From NCBI GenBank assembly GCA_017893485.1, contig CM030367.1:90655121-90719120 (forward strand): a stretch of DNA of 64,000 nt. The letters are read 5' to 3'. The first letter of the stretch is position 1, and each line of letters starts with the position of its first letter. Positions 56,510-64,000 of the stretch are shown piece by piece. A model generated the notes under the pieces. The model was not told where the DNA came from. It did not search any database and saw only the letters and a list, made by a program, of their open reading frames with translations. The stretch is from Hemerocallis citrina (lineage: Eukaryota > Streptophyta > Magnoliopsida > Asparagales > Asphodelaceae). Position numbers and translations under genes: made by a program.

Positions 56510-57110
56510 TGTCGCTATTCCCACTAGCGACCTTAGTATATATGAGGTCTCTAATGGGATTAGCGACCTAAAATGAATGTATTGAGACACTTAGTGACTT
56601 CTAGAAAGCTTTTTCTCTCTTGGAAGAAAAAAACTGAGATCGTTATTGGGAATAGCGATCTTAGTATACTTCAGTCGTTATTTGCAATAGCGACCTCAGC
56701 AGGAAACTCGATCTCATTTTTCTTTGTAAAATTTGCAAAATAATCACACAACTAAGGCCTCTATTCGGAATAGCGACCTTTGTACAATAAAGGTCTCTAT
56801 TCAGAATAGCAACCTTTGTACAACTAAGGTCGTTATTCCGAATAGCGACCTCATTTTCAAAATTAAATTGATTGTTATTTTTTCAGAGAGCAAAAGCTCT
56901 ATAGATTTTGCTAAAAGTTATAATACAGTTCATTAAATGTCGTTAATCCCATTAGCGATGATTTGGTCGCTAATAGGAATATCGACAGCAGACAAAAAAT
57001 TTCAAATATTTTAAAACAGAGGCCGATATTCCCATTAGCGACTTTTAAAATGAAGAGGTTGCTAATGAGAATAGCGGTCGCTGCTGACGTGGCACAAAGT
57101 AGCCCCACGA
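56510..57110. repeat. Array of GTCGCTATTCC palindromes
   Basis: At least eight short palindromes of the form GTCGCTATTCC-NN-ATAGCGACC or GGTCGCTAATGGGATTAGCGAC occur, at irregular spacing of 30-120 bp. An inverted pair TTTTAAAATATTTGA / TCAAATATTTTAAAA brackets part of the array (56481 and 57000). Confidence 0.7.
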
Positions 57111-58345
57111 GCGCTAATAGTTTCAAAACTGACCCATAATCGCAAATATTTTCAAAAAGTGGCCTATTACGGAAAAAAATTTGGGAAGATGGGGGAGAAT
57201 TTTTTTACAAAACTATCCCACTTTTTGTTAGTATGTACCAAACTATCCCTATTCGAAAATTTAATACCGAAAAATCTCTGTCGCTAACTGAGTTAGCGCC
57301 CCTAGTAATTTTCTTCACACTATCTCAATTAGCGTGTGCTAGGGGATAACACTTTTCCCCTCAAATAGGGGTGTGCGAAAAAACTCACCAAATATAGACA
57401 CACTAATTCCGTTAGCGTGCCTATTTAAACCACTCACGTTAACGGGGTTAGCTTGATAGGTGGACAGTAGGGGTGACTACTCCTCAAATAGGAGTGTAGG
57501 CAAAAAACCCCAAGTATAGACATGCTAACTCCGTTAGCGTGCCTCTTTATACCAGGCGTGTTAACCGGGTTAGCGAGTGTCGATTGGGATCATATTAAAT
57601 AAAGCTCCCTATCTCACTTTCATCTCACTTCTCCTCACTTTGAAAACCCAAATCAGACGAGTTTAAACCCACACCCCCAAATCCTAGTCTCCTATTTCAC
57701 CTTCTACCCATCCCAATCTCTCGAAAATTTTGGGGAATCTCTTCATCACTCCCAAAACACTAATGTGAATCAACAATTTTCCCAAAAAATGCATATTTAA
57801 CCCATATACCCTTTTCCCCAAATTTTCGAAAGGAGAGGATCGGTAGTCGAGCAGCCGACTTTGAATATTCCATCCTACAATTGTTTGTAAGTGTTCGTAA
57901 CTTATGCTATATATTTTTTGCAATTTTGGGTCTAGGGTTGGATTTGCAATGTTGGGTTCATTTGTGTATGAACGTATAAAATTTATTAAAACGGGCAATG
58001 CACCTGTTAAATTTAGGTTGTGTAATTAATAAAAATTAAATCAATATTAAGTAAGTCTACGTCGTACTAGTTGTGTTTGTTGAATTTAACGTATAGTTCA
58101 CAATGCATGAGTGGGATATGCGATGATAGTAACATTGTCATATAATTCGCTACATCAAGTAATTGAGGGTAGCCTTGTCTATACATCCAGTAGTTTAGTG
58201 CCATTGTGACCTTTTGAGTAATATTGTTTTATATTTAAAATTTGGAAATTAGACATTGTTAATTGTATAATTAATTTATAGCGATTTTAAGTTAAATTTG
58301 TTGACATATATTATCAAACATGTAGGATTCAATTTGATATAACAT

Positions 58346-60191
58346 ATGGCACAGACAATGGGTAATCCCGAAGAAGGGAGTAGTAGTAGACTTCCAACAA
58401 CCCAAAAAGGTCCACGGACATGTCATGGACAACCTCCCAAAAAAACTCACTGTGGTGGACAGAGACGTACCAATGTAAGATGATTTGCCATTAATTTCAT
58501 ACGTTTAATTTTAATATCAAGAAAATTATAAATTTATATGTTGAACTTCAACTTTTTTTGGTATAGGATGAGGTTGGTCCTTCTTCTTCTCCGACAACTC
58601 AAATGGGCTCGTCTCCTCCTCCTCCAAATCAACTTGGCCCTTCCTCTCCATCTAGTCAGTCGGGACCATCTTCTTCCTCATATGTTCCTCCGGTGGTTCC
58701 CGGTCCGATAGACCTGAAGCTTTTGACTTTACAAAGTCAACATCGCTCTAAAGCCGTTTGGGAAGGAAATTCTTCGGAGTGTAGTTTTTGGGGACACGGC
58801 ACGTTAGAGATGCATACCCGTATACATGAGATATTACAGCAATGTGGGTTATAAGGCATTGGATTGATGAGCTCCATTAAGACCGACCGACCCTTATTAA
58901 CAGCCCTTCTCGAGAGATGGCGTCCCGAGACATATTGTTTTCACTTGCCGGTCGGCGAGATGACAGTGACACTGCAAGATATTGCTGTAATAACGGGTCT
59001 GCCAATTGATGGACTGGCCGTAACTGGCACAATGGACTTTGAACCGGAGTTCATTATCCATGAGTATCTAGGTGTAGATGTGGATCGATCGGCCCTTGTA
59101 GGCAAATCGGTGAGACTGAAATGGTTGAAGGACACATTCTTCGGTACGCTGACTAATGCCTCCACTGAGTTGCAAGTACATTGTTACTGCTGGGCCTACA
59201 TAATAACACTGTTCGGAGGTGTGATGTTCCCAAATTCCTCTGGAGATTCCGTGCCGTTAATGTACCTACCACTAATCGCCGATCTTGGTGGAGTCGGGGC
59301 ATACGGTTGGGGAAGAGTTGTGTTGGCCACATTGTATAGAGCCTTGTGCAATTGCTCTCTCGGTGCCAAGCAGGTGAACAGACCAATGTTGATGCTACAG
59401 GTATGGAGTTGGGAACGACTACACAACTTCCTCCATCGCCGTCACCTTGTTCTGAATCCGCTTTGTCTGCTTTGTCCTCAAGTTCCCAGTGATTACAAAA
59501 CAAAGACAATAACTAGTGAAATTCTTCTTTCTATAGTGAGAACTTCAATCTATTTCTTCTTCTTCCTTTGTCTTTGGGGATTATCCATACATTATAGTAG
59601 ATTGTAGGATGATCCTGTGATATTGGACGGTTGGCTTTGGCCGACCCGTTGTCGTAAAGCAATCATCAAAGTGGGCGAATCTTTCCGAGGACGAGAACAT
59701 AAGGCCACCGCAAGGTGTGTATTAGACGGGTTCGTTGACGTGGCAGGCTAGCGCTAATAGATGCATCTCATATTATCGAGATGAGCTTGACCACTTGGAA
59801 GATGATTTTGTTAAGTGGCAACCATATACCGAGGCACGTTTAGTGAGATTGCCTCCACTTTGTACCTCGGCTCCTCAACTGTGGTTGACAAAAGCACCGC
59901 TTATCCACTTTGGTACAGTTGAGAACTATTTTCCAAATAGAGTACTCCGTCGGATTGGGCAGCTTCCGAATATTCCGGTCCATCAACCGTATGGGTCTAC
60001 AAGCAGCTCACGATTGGGCAACTTCATTGCACGTGCACGTGGATATTTGGAACAACCATCATCTCGATCACGTACTTGCGAATATTCCCCCGTTCGATGC
60101 ATATTCTCATGTCCTTTACGTGACGTGGTATAGGAGAATGAATCGCCTTTACATTTCTCCAACAAGCCAACTTCCAGTGGCCTTCAAATGA
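58346..60191 (+). pseudogene. Plant mobile domain (PMD) protein gene inside the Mutator element
   Basis: Exon 1 (58346-58474) reads MAQTMGNPEEGSSSRLPTTQ and ends with a donor AAT/GTAAGA. Exon 2 starts after GGTATAG at 58567 with a Pro/Ser-rich linker. The PMD core follows: ALLERWRPETYCFHLPVGEM, VTLQDIAVITGLPIDGLAVT, VHCYCWAYIITLFGGVMFPN, GWGRVVLATLYRALCNCSLG. A third exon from about 59720 has YYRDELDHLEDDFVKWQPYT and WLTKAPLIHFGTVENYFPNR. After a frameshift near 59980 it continues DWATSLHVHVDIWNNHHLDH and YVTWYRRMNRLYISP. One nonsense codon lies at 58852. PMD proteins occur as host genes (MAIN/MAIL) and in transposons. This copy is broken and belongs to the transposon type. Confidence 0.8.
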
Positions 60192-61498
60192 TCTGTACAA
60201 CTTCTCAATAGATTTTTGTTTTGCAATCCAAGCCTTCCTATAAGATATCTGATAATTCAATTGTAGTTTGACTATCTCAATAATAGCCCGCAGTGTTATT
60301 CCTATCTAAGTCTTCACAATATTCATAATCAAATTGCATACAAGTTTAGCATCAACTTTGCAGTGGTCTTGATTCAATGCAGGATTCACACATGTATGCG
60401 GCCCTACCAGTTTTTTAACCATAAAATTTGTCTGGCCCTTCGGAACGATTACACGTAATCTCCATGGACAACCAATCTCACTTGCAATCGGTGGGATTTG
60501 CACCATCTCCTCAAGTGAACGTTTTCTCGTAGCCAATTTACATTTTACAACAATGATGGTAGGTGAAGATTTCATTGTGATAATTTCCCGATGTTTGTTG
60601 ATGGGGTATAACTTTACCTCATGTGGAATCGATTCTTTACTTTGAAACTCTTGCCCAATGTAGAACTCATCTATGGTGGATGAACCGGATGACTCATGTG
60701 GACCATTATTTACTCTCGCACTTTGTGCCATTTTCTCGGTAACATGAACGTTGACATTATTGAAGCCATCAGTGAGGTTCACATCGACATCATTACTTTC
60801 ATTTATATTAATATTTACATATTCATCTTCTTCTTACTCGTCTTCATTTTGTAGTCTCTCTTCAAGTTCATCATTTGTTTCTTCGTCTTCTTCTTCATCA
60901 TCGACTAAATCATTATTAACGGAAGCATCTTCAAATATCCCGAAAGCATTGGTATTCGGACCGAAATCATTAATCAAACTTGGTTGACGTGGCAATTGAA
61001 ATTCAGTAGGATCCGAGCTTGTGGTATTTGTAAACGTGTCTTCTTGTGAGGACAGTGGGATTGCATGGGATGTTTGAACTGGATTCGAAATGATCTTATG
61101 GATGGGTACTTCACGTGCGGAGCTTGAACCAGGGTTAGCATGTGGTTAGACATTAAATTTTCGGTTTTCTGAATATATAGCTCTAATGCAGACCAACTAA
61201 AATTTGGATCAAGTGTTCTACCAATCATGGACTTCATAGAGTTGTCGTTTCCTACGGGCACAGTCATAAAATATTGACCATCACCTTTTCCCACTGCATA
61301 ACGTGCTAAAATTTTAAAATTCCATCGCTCTCTATCCCAATTAGTAACCTCATATACCTTCTCAACAAGTTCTTCCATTGTGATTGTACGAGGTACCCAA
61401 ATTATTTTGGGATCAACGGCACTATAACAATAACCTATTTTTGGGTTACGGATAAATTCACCACCAAAATAAAGCCAAATAGGAATATCGTAATCCAT
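60165..61498 (-). pseudogene. Truncated MuDR-type transposase (N-terminal half)
   Basis: On the minus strand, MDYDIPIWLYFGGEFIRNPK opens at 61498, a start typical of plant Mutator transposases. After a frameshift the MuDR DNA-binding region follows: FYIGQEFQSKESIPHEVKLY, VVKCKLATRKRSLEEM, GCPWRLRVIVPKGQTNFMVK, GPHTCVNPALNQDHCKVDAK. The frame passes a stop at 60306-60308 and continues with ISYRKAWIAKQKSIEKLYRS and FEGHWKL, then ends abruptly around 60165-60175, where plus-strand PMD similarity also ends. The catalytic DDE core and SWIM zinc finger are absent, so this element cannot move by its own transposase. Confidence 0.82.
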
Positions 61499-61816
61499 AC
61501 ATATACATATTTATAAAAAAAATAATCATTATCTACTAAACAATATATATTCGATAAAATGATATACAAATCATACCTTGAAATTAATGATCAGAAAAGA
61601 TGAGCAATTTTGAGCTTCGAGAAGACGGCGTAGTGAATGGGTTGATAACAAATCCGCTATGTAAATCCCCAAACAAAGAAAAGCCCAAACATGGATTTAG
61701 GGTTTTCAAAGTGGGAGGAGATATGAATGTGAGAGAAGAAAAAGATGAATGTGGGAGGAGAAGAAGATCCTTTAAGATTTTGTAGAGTATTTTTTAGTAA
61801 GATCCACAATTGGGAT
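61499..61816 (-). other. Leader region of the MuDR-type gene
   Basis: On the minus strand a GC-moderate stretch (61600-61790) ends TTTCAAG/GTATGA at about 61578, resembling an untranslated first exon and donor before the ATG at 61498. The plus-strand ORF across it (61600-61785) has no recognisable domain and I read it as chance. Confidence 0.4.
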
Positions 61817-64000
61817 TGTCATGCCCTGCTTTCCAAAAGAGAATACGGAATACGGATACGTGACTAAGCCCAGCGAATGATTTTCATCATCCATAAGCTG
61901 TCAGGATATTTACAATATTTCACAGGATTAATCAGAGTAGGAAGCAAAAGAAGTCAACCACGTATGCATATATGAATCAATATACCAATAGGAATTTACT
62001 TGAAACAAAATTTAATAATCTCAAATAAACCAGATCTGAACAAGTTAATAATTCTGGGTTACGTTGCCCAATACAAAATAATCTAATTAACCAAATACAA
62101 TTATTCAAGATGAGCAACAAGAAAATAAATAGATATAGCAAAATCTCCAGCCAACTAGAATCCCAGATCACCTACTCCATCGGACAGCTGATCACCATAA
62201 TCTGCAATTTAACAAATTGAAGGAAAAAGTAAAGAGAAACAAAACGACCGTCAATGCAAGTTACGGGCCGCTTGTAGTGCAGGCAACAAGTACAGTGAAG
62301 ACAAATAGACGAGAATAGAGTAACAGCGGATGCAAGAATAGCATGGAAAGAATGTGACAACAAAATAGAGGACTAACTCTAAATCAAGAACAGAAACAAC
62401 TAGCATGGCAAGATGAACGGATGCAAGTGGTATGAAACAAGTGTCAAGAATCAAGTATCATGTACAAGTAACAAGTAGCAAGTTTCAAGTGTCAAGTGAT
62501 CATGTTCAAGTCTTGTGTCTAGTCCTATCTAAGTAGCACTTCATGCATCCCAGGTTTTGACCACATGGTTGCTGTATTCAAACAATTTCGTTTTAAATTT
62601 TATAGTGGATCATAGAGGGCAGTGTACTCAGGGACAAGTATCAAGTAATTAAGTATCAAGCCTCAAGTATCAAATATCAAGTATCAAGTATCAAGTATCA
62701 AGTATCAAGTATCAAGTATCAAGCCTCCATCCTCAAGTATCAAGCCTCAAGTATCAATTATCAAGCCTCAAGTATCAAGTATCAAGTAATCACGTAGGAT
62801 CTATAGATCCCCTTCCGAGTACACGTTTCTGTATTTTCTACCATTATATCTTTCCCTTTAAATCCTGGCTTAGTTTCTTATTATTATTACTCAAGCAAGC
62901 ATGGATGTGCACAAAAAAGTCAAGAAACATGGAGAGACAACAAGAGACAAGTAAAAGTTGAACAAAGGGCACGAACGGGGGATGAAAGACTCAAAGTAGG
63001 CTAAGACAATGAAAATTCTAGTTCAGGACATCACGACAGTACTGCACCAAATCTGGGATTCCCGTTACCCCGAACATGCAAATCTGAATCCGTCAGAAGA
63101 TCTACAAATTAGACTCCCGGCCGAATCCAGCAAATATATATAAGTCATATGGTATTTCAACAAAAACAAGGCTCAAAATAGAATTGCATCCAGAAAACAT
63201 GTTCAGTTAGAAATCAAGAGTTTGTATTCATTAACAGGAAAACAGCATAAAAAATTACTGATTAAATCCACGAAAAATCCGGGGTATTCCCTAGTATGTT
63301 TAGTAACAGAAAATAAAGTTTCATAATTTTCTAACATAGATAGAATAGTCGAGTAAAATCAAAAAGCAGCAAGATACAGTAGTTTTGTAAATATGAAATC
63401 ATAAACACAGCAGTACTAAAACCGCAATATCTCACAAAATATAAATCAAAATTCAGATCCGTCGAAAGAGTGATAAAGTAGATACATAAGGCTACAACTC
63501 GTATTCACAAAGTTTTTATAGACAACAAATAGAATCAGGTCGAAATTATGTATCTTTACTGAACAGTATGAAAATTCTGCAAGTATAGTACTTGTTTGTA
63601 AGCATGGAATAGCGTATAAAAGTTATCAGTTATATCCATAAAAATTAGGGGTTAATTTCAATCAATTCTAGTTGTAACCAGCAAAATATTGGATCAAAAT
63701 ATTATCTTTAACATCAGTAGAAAAATAAATCACCATTCAGAATTCGTATAAAACTGGATTTGGAATTTTAAACACATCTACAGTAAAATAGTCATAACTC
63801 ACGACTCATAAATCGAAACTGAGATCTGTCAGAAAATCTAGAAAGTAGACAGAATTCTCTATAATTCATATTCACAAATAATTTTCACATACTGACATTA
63901 ATAGGGTCTAAAATACTGATAAAAATTGGGGAACCAGCAAAACAGAAAATATCCTTCATGCAGAAAATCAACTAGCTCATATGAAACTCATCCAAAACAT
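61817..64000 (-). mobile_element. Partial large LTR of the LARD-like family (runs off the window)
   Basis: It begins TGTCATGCCCTGCTTTCC and contains ACGTGACTAAGCCCAGCGAA and CATCCATAAGCTGTCAGGAT. These are diverged forms of the start of the LTRs at 31282 and 37127. The orientation is the same as those copies (minus). The 5 bp before it, GGGAT, should be found again after the element. From 62940 on the sequence is AT-rich with no gene. The right end is outside the window, so I cannot tell a solo LTR from a full element. Confidence 0.72.
62635..62790. repeat. (AAGTATC)n heptamer array in LTR
   Basis: About 15 copies of AAGTATC occur, in places perfectly tandem (62681-62724), mixed with AAGCCTC variants. 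Equivalent positions of the other three LTRs of the family carry related but different GTATCAGGTA or GATACTTG repeats. Confidence 0.9.

Larger units (their letters stand above)
55277..57196. other. Unclassified repeat-rich block (probable decayed DNA transposon)
   Basis: The block starts with a palindrome (ACGGGTCTGTGTGCACAGACCCGT, only its core quoted: GTCTGTGTGCACAGAC). A leader-like, pyrimidine-rich stretch follows (55450-55670) with CGAAACCCTAG, ending TTTGTAAG/GTATTG like a first exon and donor. After that come a local duplication (55745-55965), a 55-bp inverted repeat (56095-56275) and a set of short palindromes of GTCGCTATTCC/GGAATAGCGACC (56510-57110). I find no protein similarity. 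The architecture resembles the subterminal parts of Mutator-like elements, but I could not pair its ends or find a target duplication. Confidence 0.45.
57197..61816 (+). mobile_element. Mutator-like transposon carrying a plant mobile domain gene (right end not seen)
   Basis: The left terminus GAATTTTTTTACAAAACTATCCC, continuing through TTAGTATGTACCAAACTATC, matches the ends of the 821-bp Mutator element at 50254-51074. Subterminal palindromes of the type CGCTAAC-TGA-GTTAGCG follow. Inside are a plant mobile domain gene (plus strand) and an N-terminal MuDR-type transposase fragment (minus strand) that meet tail to tail near 60170. The right end is not reached because a large LTR starts at 61817. 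The expected 9-bp partner of GATGGGGGA (57188-57196) should lie beyond the window. Confidence 0.78.

Noticed and set aside
1..64000. tRNA, rRNA or other structural RNA genes
   Set aside because: I saw no tRNA-like cloverleaf with A and B boxes and no rRNA similarity. TGGTATCAGAGC matches are retrotransposon primer sites, not tRNA genes.

Overview
This window is repeat-dense nuclear DNA from a flowering plant. The evidence is the set of plant-type transposable elements (Tat-clade and Tekay-like Ty3/gypsy retrotransposons, hAT and Mutator-like DNA transposons, a Helitron), tRNA-iMet primer sites, a plant mobile domain gene, and four exons whose translation matches plant MUS81, the structure-specific DNA repair and recombination endonuclease. 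I cannot name the species. No bacterial-type genes, rRNA or tRNA genes were seen. Almost every coding stretch is a broken transposon gene.

Left part (1-16.8 kb). A short hAT element (762-1614) carries a 173-bp Mutator-type MITE. A 10.6-kb decayed hAT transposon (3919-14496) follows. Its transposase is interrupted by a second hAT (4977-10100), which itself holds a 3.2-kb solo LTR, and by a third hAT (10147-11091), which carries a spliced host-gene-like fragment. Two copies of an AATCGG-rich element also lie here. A small Helitron (15790-16060) and a MUS81 exon (16233-16290, minus strand) close this part.

Middle part (16.8-52.4 kb). One Tat-clade Ty3/gypsy element occupies 35.6 kb (LTRs 16774-17293 and 51913-52421, target duplication GTTTC). 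It has decayed gag and pol genes with two RNase H domains, and an antisense ORF with its own TATA box. Tandem arrays of a roughly 57-bp unit flank the antisense ORF. The element was invaded by a hAT (18772-19810), an 18.8-kb Tekay-like chromovirus (24663-43421), a 3.6-kb solo LTR (46479-50056) and an 821-bp Mutator element (50254-51074). The Tekay-like element was invaded in turn, inside its chromodomain codons, by a 9.2-kb non-coding large-LTR element (31282-40476, minus strand). In all these cases both target-site duplications are visible, so the order of events can be read directly.

Right part (52.4-64 kb). Three further MUS81 exons lie at 54368-54983 on the minus strand. The whole Tat nest therefore sits inside one MUS81 intron of about 38 kb. 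One MUS81 exon carries a 38-bp tandem duplication that breaks the frame as I read it. After a region of palindromic repeats comes a Mutator-like transposon (from 57197) that carries a plant mobile domain gene and a truncated MuDR-type transposase facing it. It is cut by another large LTR (61817 to the window end).

I do not see a new multi-gene system. The most noteworthy items are the MUS81 giant intron and exon duplication, the mobile-domain/transposase chimera in the Mutator element, the antisense ORF framed by arrays, and the unexplained short-motif arrays in the large LTRs.
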